From the NCBI GenBank assembly GCA_948144175.1, contig CANXME010002089.1:372001-436000 (forward strand): a stretch of DNA of 64,000 bases, in the 5' to 3' direction. The notes beneath the pieces were generated by a model. That model was given only the letters and a program-made list of their open reading frames with translations, searched no databases and was not told the origin of the DNA. The position numbers were made by a program, and so were the translations under genes. Shown here in pieces: positions 1 to 12,669 of this stretch; positions within the stretch are counted from its first letter, which is position 1; every line of letters begins with the position of its first letter. This stretch comes from Closterium sp. NIES-65 (Eukaryota > Streptophyta > Zygnematophyceae > Desmidiales > Closteriaceae).

Positions 1-3000
1 AGGTGGCGGTGGGGCCGGTGGAGGGGGTGGGGGTGGTGGTGGGAGTGGTGGCGGGGGTGGAGGTGTCGGTGGCAGCACTGGAGGCGGAGGCGGAGGCGGC
101 GGTGGTGGTGGGAGCGGAGGTGGCGGTGGAGGAGGAGGCGGAGGCGGAGGAGGTGGAGCTGGTCAAGGCGGCGCTGCGCAGAGGGTCGGCTCCGGTGGTG
201 GTCAGCGCCAGCAGCAGCAGCAGCAGCGCACTCGTGACATCCCCCCCCCTCAGCAACTCCGTGAGTGGTACACTGCACGCCAGCGGGGTGGGGGTACTGG
301 TCCGTGCACCTACGTCCTGGGCACCGGCGACCGCGCGGGTGAGCAGTGCGGGGGTGCGCACCCCACCCAGCGCTGCTTTGGCCACCTAACACACGCTTGG
401 CGTCACCAGTTCCCTGAGGCCACTGAGATCCCTCGCTGGGGCGAGCTGTCTAGGGCGGGAGTAGCTATCTTTGACCTTGACTTAGATGCTATTCTTGCTG
501 CCATGTATGCTGTGACTATTAGTCATGAGGGTGACTGTTACCGGTGTTTTCCGCCCGACCCGGGCATTGAGACTGCTGCTCTAGGTACTGGTGAGGCTGC
601 TGCTCTAGGTGCTAGCGAGGCTACTGCTCTAGGTGCTAGTGCGTCTGCTTTCTCACGTGCTGGTGAGTCTGCTCTCTCAGGTACTGCGTCGGCTTCGGCC
701 TCCCTCACCTTCACCCTTGACTCGGGGGCTTCTCGCTCCTTCTTTCGAGACCGCACCACACTCACGCCGCTTGGTCGGCCAGTTGCAGTCTCTCTGGCAG
801 ACCCCTCTGGGGGTCCTGTCCTTGCTCACTTCTCCACTGTCCTCCCGTGTCCGGCGGCTCCCTCTGGCACCCTGTCTGGTCTTTACCTCCCCTCGTTCTC
901 TACGAACTTGGTGAGTGGTGCCGACCTACACGATGGGGGAGTGCACAAGTTCACTCCTGCGAGCCAGCGGGTGATACACTGCACTGAGGCTCGGACGGGC
1001 CGACACTTGGCCACGTTTACACGTCAGCCGGGGTCGAGCCTGTACACACTGACCACTGCGTCTGGTCGGGTAGCTGCGTCGGGTCAGGTGTTTGCTACAG
1101 CGTCCAGGTCTGGTCCTGAGTTTGCCCCCTGCTCGTGTCGTCTCCTGTCTCACGAGACTCTCCTTTGGCACCACCACCTTGGTCACCCCTCCCTGCCTCG
1201 TCTCCGAGGCATGGCGTCCCGTGTCCTTGTCTCTGGTCTTCCCCGGTCCCTCCCTCCCCTTCCCCCGGGGCCAGCCCCTGCCTGTGTCCCCTGCATTAAG
1301 GGGCGGCAGCGTGCTGCCCCTCACTTCTCCCAGTTTCATCCGACAGAGGCCCCGCTGCAGACGATTCACATAGACGTGTGGGGCCCAGCCCGCGTCCGTG
1401 GACAGGGTCACGAACGCTACTTCCTGCTGGTGGTTGACGACTACTCTCGTTACACCACAGTCTTCCCCTTGCGCAGCAAGGGTGATGTCACTGAGGTGTT
1501 GATCGACTGGATCCGCGCAGCTCGTCTCCAGCTCAGGTAGAGCTTCGGCTCGGACTTTCCAGTTCTACGTCTGCACTCTGACAGAGGTAGAGAGTTCTCC
1601 TCTGGCCTTCTGAGAGCCTATTGTCATGCACGAGGCATCCGCCAGACCTTCACGCTTCCGTACTCTCCATAGCAAAATGGGATTGTTGAGCGCCGCATTG
1701 GCATGGTCATGGACGTCGCTCGTACGTCCATGATGCATGCGGCTGCCCCCCATTTTCTGTGACCGTTTGCCGTTCGGTACGCGGCGCATCAGATCAACCT
1801 TCAGCCCAGGGTCTCCAGGCTGGAGACCTCCCCAGCCTTGCTGTGGACGGGGAAGGTTGGCGATGCGTCCGCGTTCTGTGTCTGGGGATCTCGGGCGTTT
1901 GTCCGCGACTTGACTGCGGACAAGCTGTCCCCTCGTGCTGCTCCTTGCGTCTTCCTGGGTTTCCCCCTTGAGGCGCCAGGGTGGCAGCTCTACCACCCCA
2001 CCTCTCGCCGTGTTCTGTCCTCACAGGACGTCATGTTTGACGAGTCGGTACACTACTACCGCCTCTTTCCCTACCGCACTCCGTCCCTTCCCCCGCCACC
2101 GCTCTTCCTTGTGTTAGGTCCCCCCCCGGTAGACCCCCTCCCCCCTCAGGGTCCTGCCCCTTCAGGTGTGTCCCAGGTAGACGCAGTCGAGCCTCTCTAG
2201 GTTGCTGAGGGTGCTGAGCCTGGGGGTGCTGACTTTAGGGGTGCTGATTGTGTGGGTACTGAGCCTGGGGGTGCTGCGACTCGGGGTACTGAGCCTGGGG
2301 GTGCTACGCCTGGGGGTGCTGAGCCTGGGTGTGCTGAGCTTGGGGGTGCTACGATTGGGGGTGCTGAGCCTGGGGGTGTGGAGCCTGGGGGTGCGGAGCC
2401 TGAGGGAGCTGGGCCCGCTCGTGTCGCGTCTGGCGGTACTGTGCCTGGAGGTTCTCTGGGTGCTTCGTCTCGGCGGGAGCCACTCTCTCCACAGGAGCTG
2501 CGCGAGTGGTTTGCCCGGCGCTGGAGGCGTGCTCCTGGAGCTGGAGGTTCTTCGGCTACTGAGGGTGCTGCTGTTGCGGGTCCCGGAGGTGCTCGTACTG
2601 GGTGTACTGGAGCTGCTGGGCATGCGAGTACGACTGGACCTGGAGCTGCTGAGGGTTTTGGCGCTGAGGCTGCTGCGGGAGGTCCTGGAGCTGCTGGAGC
2701 TACTGGGGGTACTGGAGCTGGAGGTGCTGCCGTTGGGGGTACTGGTGCTGTCCGTGCTGTGTCTGGAGTCGCCGCGCGGCCTCGGCCGTACTTCGTTCCA
2801 CTCCTTCAGAAGGTTCTTGGTCTTCCGCCTTCTACTGGTCCTCCTCCTCCCTTAGAGTGTCCACAGCCTGTCCTGTCACAGTTATTGTTACAGCCGGCCT
2901 CCCCACTGCCTGCTCCTTCTCCCTACACTGGTCCTACTGGAGGTCTTGCTGAGCGTTGTGAGCCTGCGTCTCGCCCTGCGTCGCCTGTCCGTCCTGCTCC

Positions 3001-4590
3001 CGCTAGTGGTTGTGGTTCGCGTCAGCTTCCTCCTCCTCTCCCTGGCACGCACCGGATGTCTCTGCGTTCGTCCACTGCTCCTCTGCGTGCCCCTTTGCCT
3101 TCCCCTCCTGAGTCCTCTCTTCCTACTCTTGCCGACCCGGAGTCGGACTCTCTTCGTGCTGCCAACCCTACTGTCACGCGTCTCCTTGCTACTGTCGTCA
3201 CTGACCCTTCCTTTGAGTCCTTTGCTGCGTCTGCCCTAGTTGCTGAGCTCGTCGACTTTGCTGCTCGATGTCGTCTAGACTACGCTGCTAGTCTTGTCGC
3301 AGAGTCTGAGTCTGTCTGTCCTCCGTCCGTCGGGGGTGAGTGTGCCCTTGGCAGGGACGTCCTTGAGGACAGGCAGGAGGAGTTCCAGTGCTTTGCTGCT
3401 GCTTCACCTCATCTCGTGTCCATGCTGCTGGCCCCTGAGGGAGACCCGGATGCACTTGACATCCCGACTCCGCGCTCTTACGCGGAGGCGATAGAGGGTC
3501 CCTACTCCTCTCAGTGGCAGGCAGCTATGGACACAAAGATGGCTTCCTAAAAGTCCACAGGCACCTACGTCGACGACGTTCCCCCACCTGGGGCGAACAT
3601 TGTCAGTGGCATGTGGATTTTCAGGGTGAAGCGGCCGCCGGGTTCTCCGCCTGTCTTCAAGGCGCGTTACATGACTCGTGGCTTCAGTCAGCGGCAGGGA
3701 GTTGACTACTTTCAGACCTTCTCTCCCACCCCGAAGATGACCACTCTTCGGGTACTGCTGCACGTAGCTGCTCACCGTTACTACGAGCTGCACTCTCTTG
3801 ACTTTAGCACTGCTTTCTTGCAAGGCAGCCTGCACGAGGAGATCTAGCTGCGTTACCCACCTGGCTTGACTGGGTCTTTTCCTCCTGGCATCCAGTGGAG
3901 CCTCCGGAGGCCAGTCTACAGTCTCCGCCAGGCACCACGTGAGTGGCACGACACACTGAGGACTACACTTGCGGCTCTTGGGATTGCTCCGTCTACTGCC
4001 GACCCGTCGCTGTTTCTGCGCACCGACACTTCTTTGCCGCCGTTCTACATCCTCGTGTACGTCGACGACTTGGTCTTTGCCACAGCTGACATTGCTGGAC
4101 TCGCCCACGTGAAGTCCGAGCTGCAGAAGAGACACACGTGCACAGACCTGGGTGAACTGCGCAGCTACCTTGGCTTGCATATCACCCGGGAGAGAGCACG
4201 CCCCACCATTACCCTGACTCTGTCACACATGGTGCAGCAGGTCCTTCAGCGCTTCGGCTTCACGTACTCCTCGCCTCATGCCACTCCTCTGCCTACTCGC
4301 CACTCGCTCTCAGCTCTGCGGTCGGATGAGTCCGTAGAGTCGAGTGGCCCGTACCCAGAGCTTGTTGGCTGCCTCATGTACCTGATGACCTGCACACGAC
4401 CGGACATTGCATACCCTCTTAGCATTCTGGCACGCTATGTTGCTCCTGGGAGACACAGCCTGGAGCACATGGCTGCAGCGAAGAGGGTGTTGCGCTACTT
4501 GTGGAGTACGTCGGGCATGGGGCTTGTGCTTGGAGGGCGGAGTCCAGTGGTCCTCACTGGGCACGCAGACGCTTCTTGGGCTGACGACCA
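1..4590 (+). mobile_element. Ty1/copia element A, left portion
   Basis: This is a copia-type LTR retrotransposon whose 5' end lies before the window. Parts seen in order are a Gly-rich gag tail with a Cys/His motif (about 1-460), an aspartic protease with the LDSGAS motif (about 710-740), the pre-integrase and integrase region (about 1150-2050), a Gly/Ala/Glu/Pro-repeat linker (about 2160-2780), reverse transcriptase with YVDD (about 3480-4330) and the start of RNase H. The order PR-IN-RT-RH is diagnostic of Ty1/copia. Element B is inserted in its RNase H region, and the rest of A resumes at 11881. It is broken, with about half a dozen interruptions. Its protein is very similar to elements B, C, E and G, so it is one family. 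Confidence 0.93.
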
Positions 4591-4727
4591 TGTCAGAATG
4601 AGAAACGAGAATGAGGTGACTAGAATGAGAGTTGGTTACAAATAGGTCAAACCTAACCCTAGAAATGTGTACCCACTATAGGCTAACCCACTGTAGCCTA
4701 AACAAGCACAACATACAATGTTTGACA
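4591..4727 (-). repeat. 3' LTR of element B
   Basis: This 137-bp LTR starts TGTCAGAATG and ends TTTGACA on the plus strand. It matches 11744-11880 except at one base. The G-rich tract typical of a polypurine primer lies just inside it, seen on the plus strand as CTCCCCCATAGG from 4728. Confidence 0.95.
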
Positions 4728-7700
4728 CTCCCCCATAGGCAAAGTGGGGGAGAACAAGGGGTCACAAGACCAGTCAAAGCAAAGCAAAGCTCAGGGTGGA
4801 TCTCAAGGATACCACACAAGTTCCGAGCACAAGCAAGCGGTCACAAGACCAGTTCACATGCAGATTTATAAAAGAACAAGAGATACAGTGATCACAACCT
4901 AGCAAGAGTTAGCATGCAGGTATATATATATAGAGATCACTGTACAAGCAAAGTCAAGAAGTGAGCAAATGAGGGACAGTAGGCACGAGGCCTACAACAG
5001 TACAGAAGCGCTGATGGTCACAAGGCTGAAGCGCCTTGGTGAACACGTCAGCAGTGTTGGCCCGAGTGGCCACGTAACGCAGACAAAGCTGACCTTGCTG
5101 CTGCAGCTCTCGAGCAAGAAAGTAGCGCAGAGCAATGTGCTTTGTCCTGTGCTCCAGTCTGTGCTCCTGACACAAGGCAATGGTGGCCTTGTTGTCGACG
5201 TACAGCACTGGAGGAGAACGAGGCTGCTCTCCAAGGTCAGTCAGCAGGTAGGTGAGCCAGCGAAGCTCCTGGGCAGCCATGGCCGTGGCGTAGATCTCAG
5301 CCTCACAACTGGAGCTAAGAACAGAAGAAGAGCGAGTAGAGCGCCAAGAGACAGAGCCAGAGCCAAGGCTGAAGGTGTAACCCTGGGACGACCGCTGAGT
5401 AGCCTGGTCGTCTGCCCAAGAAGCGTCTGAGTGCCCAGTGAGAACAACTGGGTCTCGCCCTCCAAGCACTAGCCCCATGCCCGACGTACTGCACAAGTAG
5501 CGCAACACCCTCTTAGCTGCATCCATGTGCTCCTTCCGGTGACGCCCGGGAGCGACATAGCGTGCTAAGATGCTGAGAGGGTATGCAAGGTCAGGTCGAG
5601 TGCAGGTCATCAGGTACATGAGGCAGCCCACAAGCTCTGGATACGGACCACTCGGCTCTACAGACTCATCCGAAGGCAGAGCTGAGAGCGAGTGTCCCGT
5701 AGGCAGAGGAGTGGACTGAGGCGAGGAGTACGTGAAGCCGAAGCGCTGAAGGACCTGCTGCACCATGTGTGACTGAGTCAAGGTGATGGTGCGCCGTGCT
5801 CTGTCCCGAGTGATCCGCAAGCCAAGATAGCTTGTCAGTTCACCCAGGTCTGTGCACGTGTGTCTCTTCTGCAGCTCGGACTTCACGTGAGCGAGACCAA
5901 CTGTGTCAGAAGTGGCAAAGACCAAGTCGTCGACGTACACGAGGATGTAGAACTGCGGCAGTGAGGGGTCGGTGCGTAGAAACAGCGACGGGTCAGCAGT
6001 AGAAGGAGCGAACCCAAGAGCCGCAAGTGTAGTCCTCAGTGTGTCGTGCCACTCACGTGGCGCCTGGCGGAGACCGTAGACTGGCCGCCGGAGGCTCCAC
6101 TGGGTACCAGGAGGGAACGACCCAGTGAAGCCAGGTGGGCGGCGCAGCCAGATCTCCTCGTGCAGGCTGCCCTGCAAGAAAGCTGTGCTGAAGTCAAGAG
6201 AGTGGAGCTCGTAGTCACGCTGAGCGGCGACGTGTAGCAGAACCCGAAGAGTGGTCATCTTCGGGGTCGGGGAGAAGGTCTAGAAGAAGTCAACTCCCTC
6301 TCGCTGACTGAAGCCTCGTGCAACGTAACGCGCCTTGAAGACAGGCGGAGAGCCCGGCGGCCGCTTCACCCTGAAAATCCACATGCCACTGACGATGTTC
6401 GCCCCAGGTGGGGGAACCTCGTCGACGTAGGTGCCAGTGGACTTCCAGGAAGCCATCTCTGTGTCCATGGCTGACTGCCACTGAGAGGAGTAGGGACCGG
6501 CCATCGCCTCTGCGTAAGAGCGTGGGGTCGGGATGTCTAGTGCATCCGGGTCTCCCTCAGGGGCAACAAGCATGGACACGAGATGGGGCAAAGCAGCGGC
6601 AAGGCAACTAAACTCCTCCTGCCTGTCCTCAAGAACGTCCGTGCCAAGAGCACACTCACCCCCGACGGACGGAGGACAGACAAACTCAAACTCAGCAACA
6701 AGACTCACAGCGTAGTTTAGACGACACGCAGCTGCAAAGTCGACAAGCTCAGTGACTAAGGCAGACGCAGCAGCGGACTCAAAGGAAGGGTCAGTGACAA
6801 CCGTAGCCAGGAGACGTGTGACAGTAGGACTGGCAGCGCGAAGGGAGTCTGACTCCGGGTCAGCAAGAGCAGGAAGAGAGGACGCAGGAGGCGACGGGAG
6901 AGGGACACGCTGCGGAGCAGTGGACTGACGAAGCGCCATCTGGTGAGTGCCTGGGACAGCAGGAGGACGCTCACGCGGGACACGACTACCAGTGGTAGCA
7001 GCACGAACAGGCGACGCTTGACGAGACGCAGGTGACACAGGACGTGACGCAGGCTCACGTCTCTCAGCAAGACCTCCAGTCGGACCAGTGTAAGGAGCAG
7101 GCACAGGGAGTGGGGAGGCAGGCGGTAACTGTGGCTGTGACTGGACAGACGGCGGACACTCTAAGGCGAGAGGAGAACAAGGAGGAGGAGGCTGACCAAG
7201 AACCTGCTGAAGGAGCGGAACGAAGTACGGCCGTGGCCGTGCAGCAACTCCCGAACCAGCAGAGACACCAGCGGCAGGGTCCTCAGGACCAGCAGAAGCT
7301 CCACTCGCCGGGTCCTCCACTCCAGCAGCAGTAGCAGCACCTCCAGCAGCACCAGCAGCACCTCCAGCACCAGGGTCCGCAGCACCCGCAGTAGCTCCAA
7401 CGCCCGGGTCCTCAGTACGAGTAGCACCTCCAGCAGCACCGCCAGTAGCAGCAGCACCTCCAGTACCAGGGTCCGCAGCACCCGCAGCAGCGTCAACTCT
7501 GGGGACCCCAGCACCAGCAGCTCCACTCCGGAGACTGATGTGCCGAGCGTACCACTCTCAAAGCTGTGGGGAAGAGGGCGGCTCCCGCCGTGGTGGGGAA
7601 ACACGAGTACCAACTCCAGTAGCACCACGAGCCCGAGACGCACCCTGTCGGAGGCTGCAGTACCGTGAGTACCACTCACGTAGCTGCTGTGAAGAGGGAG

Positions 7701-10700
7701 GTCCTCCAGGCGCCTCACAGTCAACTGCAACACCACCAGGCTCAGCACCCCCAGACTCAGCACCCCCAGGCTCAGCACCCCCAGTCTCAGTACCCCCAGG
7801 CTCAGCACCCCCAGTCTCAGCACCCCCAGACTCAGCACCCCTAGGCTCCGCCCGCGCAGGCTCCGCACGCTCAGGCTCCGCACGCTCAGGCTCAGCACCT
7901 CTAGCAGGACGCGAGTCGACAGCTACCTCGGAAGGCTCAACCGGGTCTACCTGAGAGACACCTGAGGGGGCGGCACCCTGAGGTGGAAGGGGGTCTACCA
8001 CTGCAGCACCTGGCGCGAGGAAGAGAGGCGGGGGAGGGAGCGGGGCAGTGCGGTAGGGGAAGAGGCGGTAGAAGGGCACGGACTCGTCAAAAGTGACGTC
8101 CTGAGAGGGGAAGACGCGGTGCGAGGCGGGGTGGTAAAACTGCCAGCCAGACGCATCCGGGACAAAGCCAAGAAAGACACAGGGAGCAGTGCGGGAGGAG
8201 AGCTTGTCCGCAGACGTGTCGCGAACAAAAGCTCGGGATCCCCAGACACGGAAGCGTGACGCATCGCCAACCTCCCCCGTCCACAGCAGTGTGGGCGAGG
8301 TCTCCGGAGCGGAGACACGGGGCCAGAGGTTGAGCTGATGCGCAGCGTACCGGACCGCAAACGGCCACAGAAAGTGGGGGGCAGCCGCGTGGACTAAGGA
8401 GGTACGAGCGACCTCCATGATCAAGCCAATGCGGCGCTCAGCAACCCCATTCTGCTGTGGAGAGGCCGGAAGCGTGAACGACTGGCGAATGCCGTGCTCT
8501 GCACAGTAGGCTGCCAAGAGGTCGGAGGAGAACTCGCCACCTCTGTCAGAGTGCAAGCGCAGGACAGGAAACTCCGAGCGAGAACGCTCTCGCAGCTGAA
8601 GACGTGCTCTGCTGATCCAAGGGATCAGAACATCAGGGACTTCACCCTTGGTGCGCAAGGGGAAGACCGTGGTGTAGCGCGAGTAGTCGTCAACGACGAT
8701 CAAGAAGTACCTCTCCTGGCCCTGACCACGGACGCGGGCTGGGCCCCACACGTCCATGTGGAGCGTCTGCAAAGGAGCAGTCATCGGGGGGAACGAGGAG
8801 GAGTGAGGGGCAGCGCGCTGCCGCCCCTCGACACAGGGAAGACAAGGAGGAGCAAGGGAGGGTGGTAGGGGAGGGAGTACCCGAGGAAGACCAGAGACAA
8901 GGTACCAGGCGTGCATGCCCCGAAGGCGTTGCACTGACGGGTGACCAAGTCGGTGGTGCCAGAGGACAGTCTTGTGTGCTAGAGAGCGACACGAGCAGGG
9001 GGCAGACAGCTGACCTGACGCGGACGCAGACGCAGACGCCGCTACCTGAGGGGACTCAGTGGTCAGTGTGTACATGTCCGACCCCGGCTGCCGAGTGAAG
9101 GTAGCCAGGTGACGGCCCGTCCGAGCACACGTGCAGTGTGTCACGCGCTCGTAGGCAGGGGTGAACTGGTGAACACCCCCATCCTGAAGCGCACAACCCG
9201 CCACCAAGTTCGTAGAGAACGAGGGGAGGTGGAAACCTGACAGTGTGCCCGACGGGACAGCAGGACAAGGAAGGAGGGTGGAGGAGGTCGCAATGACCGG
9301 ACCCCCAGAGGGGTCAGCGAGCGAGACAACGACTGGTCGAGCAAGGGGCTCAAGAGCAGTGCGGTCACGAAAGAAACAGCGCGAAGCGCCTGAGTCTAGA
9401 GTGAAGGTGTGCAGTGCCTCAGTGGACTCAGTAGTACCTGGGGTGGCGGACACACAAACACCTAGAGCAGTAGCCTCACCAGCACCTGGGGTAGTAGACA
9501 CGCAAGCACCTAGGGCGGTAGCCTCACTTGTGCGGATGCCTGGGTCAGGCGGAACACTCAGGTACTGGTCCTCCTCTCCACTAATAGTCAATGCATACAT
9601 TGCTTTGAGAATAACATCAAAATCAAGAGCATAGATATCGATATCCTTCTTGAGGAGATCAGCCCACTGAGGGAGCTCAGGAGCGTCAGGAAACTGAGCA
9701 CGCCAAGCGTCATCTAGGCGAGAGAAGCAGCGCTGCGCAGTGTGCGCCCTCCCGCACGTCTGTCCCTTGTGGCGACCAGTGCGGATGACGTACGTGCACT
9801 TAAGGCTACCCCCCCCACCCCCGTGCTGGAAGTACCACTCACGAAGCTCCTGGGAGGACTGAGGGTGCTGCGCACTCTGGCCAGTGCCAGAGCCTCCACG
9901 ACCACCACCGCCGCCTCCACCACGACCACCACCGCCCCTGCCGCCGCCACGTCCACTGCCGCCACCACCACCGCCCCCTCCCCGGCCACCGCCACCGCCG
10001 CTGCCTCCACCACCCCCACCGCTGCCACTAGCCCCTCCAGCCCCGCCACTGCCTCCACCGCTGCCACCACCCCCACCACCGCCTCCCCCGCCGTCACCCC
10101 CACCGCCCTTGCCTCCCCTGCCCTTGCCGCTGCGGCGCCCGCTGGGAGCGGACGCAGAGCCGACCTGCTCAGCACCAAGAAGGTCGACAGCAGCAGCAGA
10201 GGCGACAGAGGGGAGCAGGGGGGAGGGGGAACACCCCTCGAAGAAAGGGGTGCGGGGGTCGCCACGAGAGGCACCTACAGCTACAATACTCTTCTCAGCT
10301 GCAAGTAGTTCCTTCTCTAGGGCGGCAATGGTGAGCTCAGTGGGGCAGCGAGCTAGGAAGTGGTCCCTGACTGTACGCAGAGTGTCAGGGAGGCGGGTGA
10401 CTAGGTGGTAGAGAGTGAGCCAGAGCGGGGGAGGGTTGGAGGCAAGAAACTCAGCGGGCATGGCTGCACGGAAGCGGGCATCACTAGTGCGGAGGTGAGT
10501 GATAAGGTCAGCGACTGTCTGGAAGGCGGACAGGTCGGGGAACAGGTAGGGAAGCGAGAGGCGGCCTAGTGCAGCTGAGGCCGGGGAGGAGTAGCGCGCA
10601 ACTACAGCAGTGTACAGGGCCTGCGCAGTCTGATGCTGGCCAAAGTGCTCGCGCTCGTCGACTGGCAGGGAGTTGCGAATAGCAAAGCGGCCGTGGGCAT

Positions 10701-11004
10701 CGCGAGTCTGCCACTCTGAGCGAGCAGTAGCAGTAGCAGTAGTAGCAGGAGGAGGGACTGTGCCTAGTGCGTGATCGTACAGCGAGATATCCTCTTTGGC
10801 AGTGAGCTGGAGGAACAGGTGCAGATCATTGAGCCAGGTCTCAAACTTAATCGGGCGGCCTTCAGCATCGAACGAGAGAACTGTAGGGCTAGCCATAGCT
10901 GAAGCAGAAGCAGTGGCAGCAGTAGTAGTAGCAGGAGTAGCAGTAGCAGTAGTGGTAGAAGCAGTAGGGCGGCGCGACTCGGCTTGGGCGGCGCGGCTCG
11001 GCTA

Positions 11005-11743
11005 GGGCGGCGCAGCTCGGCTAGGGCGGCGCGGCTCGGCTAGGGCGGCGCGGTACGGTCGGGTCGCGCGGCTCGGTCGGGTCGCGCGGTTCGACTCGGT
11101 CCTGGAGGGGCGAGCGCGGGGCCGGGTGGGGCTGCAAAGGGAGAGCGCGGGGCTTCAGGGCGAGGGCGAGGCCGTTCTGGGGCCGTTCGGGGCTAGCGCG
11201 GGGCCGTTCGGGGGGTCGTGAGAGGCTAGCGCGGGGCCGACAGGGGCCTTAGGGGGCTAGCGCGGGGCCGTTCGGGGGGGCCGTGAGAGGCTAGTGAGGG
11301 GCCGACGGGGGCCTTAGAAGGCTAGCTCGGGGCCTAAGGGGGGCCGTGAGAGGCTAGCGCGGGGGCCGCACAGGGCCATTCGAGGCTAGCGCGGGGCCGT
11401 TCGGGGGCCGTGAGAGGCTAGTACGGGGCCGACGGGGGCCTTAGGAGGCTAGCGCGGGGCCTGAGGGGGCCGTGAGAGGCTAGCGTGGGGCCGATCGGGG
11501 GCCGTGAGAGGCTAGCGTGGGGCCACACGGGGCCGTGAGAGGCTAGCGCGGGGCCGTAAGGGGCCTTAAGAGGGCGACGCGAGGGGCCGTGAGGGGCCTT
11601 AAGGGGCGACGCAAGAGGGCCTTAGGGGGCCTTAAGAACGAGGCGCTCGAGGCGCGGGAAAAGGCGGCGCACGAGGGCGCGGCTAGCGGAAACGGTGGGC
11701 CCTAACGTTTCGGTCCTAGGTGAAACCTAGGCTCGTAATACCA
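11005..11743 (-). repeat. GC-rich repetitive leader of element B
   Basis: This untranslated stretch lies between the primer-binding site and gag. It is built of irregular GC-rich repeats containing GGCTAGCGCGGGGCCG. No open frame of its own is supported. The equivalent leaders of C, E and G are equally GC-rich but use different repeat units. Confidence 0.8.
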
Positions 11744-11880
11744 TGTCAGAATGAGAAACGAGAATGAGGTGACTAGAATGAGAGTTGGGTACAAATAGGT
11801 CAAACCTAACCCTAGAAATGTGTACCCACTATAGGCTAACCCACTGTAGCCTAAACAAGCACAACATACAATGTTTGACA
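11744..11880 (-). repeat. 5' LTR of element B
   Basis: This is the second 137-bp LTR copy. Just inside it the minus strand reads TGGTATTACGAG, the usual position and start of a tRNA primer-binding site. Confidence 0.95.
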
Positions 11881-12669
11881 GACCAGGCTACGCAGTGGCC
11901 GTCACAGGGTTACACCTTCAGCCTCGGTTCCGGCTCTGTCTCGTGCGGGCTACCCGCTCAACTTCTGTTCTCGGCTCCAGTTGTGAGGCTGAGATCTACG
12001 CAGGAGCCATGGCTGCACAGGAGCTTCGCTGGCTCACCTACCTGCTGACTGACCTCGGAGAGCCGCCTCGTTCTCCTCCAGTACTATACGTAGACAACAA
12101 GGCCATGCTGGCCTTGTGTCGAGAGCAGAGACTGGAGCACAGAACAAAGCACATTGCTCTCCGCTACTTCCTTGCTCGTGAGTTACAGCAGCGTGGTCAG
12201 TTGCGGCTTGCGTACGTGGCCTCTGAGGCCAACACTGCTGATATCTTCACCAAGGCACTTGCGCCTTGTGATCATCAGCGCTTCTATACTCAGCTGGGTC
12301 TTGTGCCTGCCTTGCCTCACTTGCTCACCTCTTGACCTTGCTTGTACTGTTACATATATATGTACACCTGCTCTTGTTTGTCTAGCCTTGTATATATATG
12401 CATGTGAACTGGCCTTGTGGCCTTGAACTTGTGCTCGGAATGTGTGGTGACTTTGTGATCCACCCTGAGCTTGCTTTGCTTTGCTTTGCTTGATTGGTCG
12501 TGTGACCCCTTGTTCTCCCCCACTTTGCCTATGGGGGTGTGTCAGAACATTATATAGCTTATACATTTGTGTAGGCTGTAGTGGGGTAGCCCATTAGGGG
12601 TACAACCCAATTAGGGTTAGTACTTGTACTCAACTTTTTCATAGTTCATTCATTCCTCGTTTCTTCTCA
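11881..12669 (+). mobile_element. Ty1/copia element A, right portion with 3' LTR
   Basis: This is the continuation of element A after the B insertion. It holds the rest of RNase H (about 11890-12330), a 3' non-coding part with the direct repeat TTTGCTTTGC, the tract GCCTATGGGGG before the LTR, and the LTR itself. The 5' LTR is outside the window, so A cannot be dated from its LTR pair. Confidence 0.93.
12540..12669 (+). repeat. 3' LTR of element A
   Basis: This 130-bp LTR runs from TGTCAGAACATT to TTTCTTCTCA. It is clearly related to the LTRs of C, E and G. The five bases after it, AAGAG (12670-12674), are the expected right half of the target duplication; the left half lies outside the window. 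Confidence 0.9.

Larger units (their letters stand above)
4591..11880 (-). mobile_element. Ty1/copia element B, complete with two LTRs
   Basis: This 7,290-bp element on the minus strand is inserted in element A and flanked by the perfect 5-bp duplication GACCA (4586-4590 and 11881-11885). Its two 137-bp LTRs differ at one position, so it is young. Reading from the right, the parts are a primer-binding site next to 11743 that resembles the complement of an initiator-tRNA 3' end, a GC-rich repetitive leader (about 11720-10900), gag (from about 10896; Gly-rich near 10130-9880; Cys/His motif near 9800-9725), protease (about 9400), integrase (about 8990-8050), a repeat-rich linker (about 7960-6900), reverse transcriptase (about 6530-5650), RNase H (about 5420-5000) and a short 3' non-coding part. 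It is nearly whole, with about two or three breaks. Confidence 0.95.
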
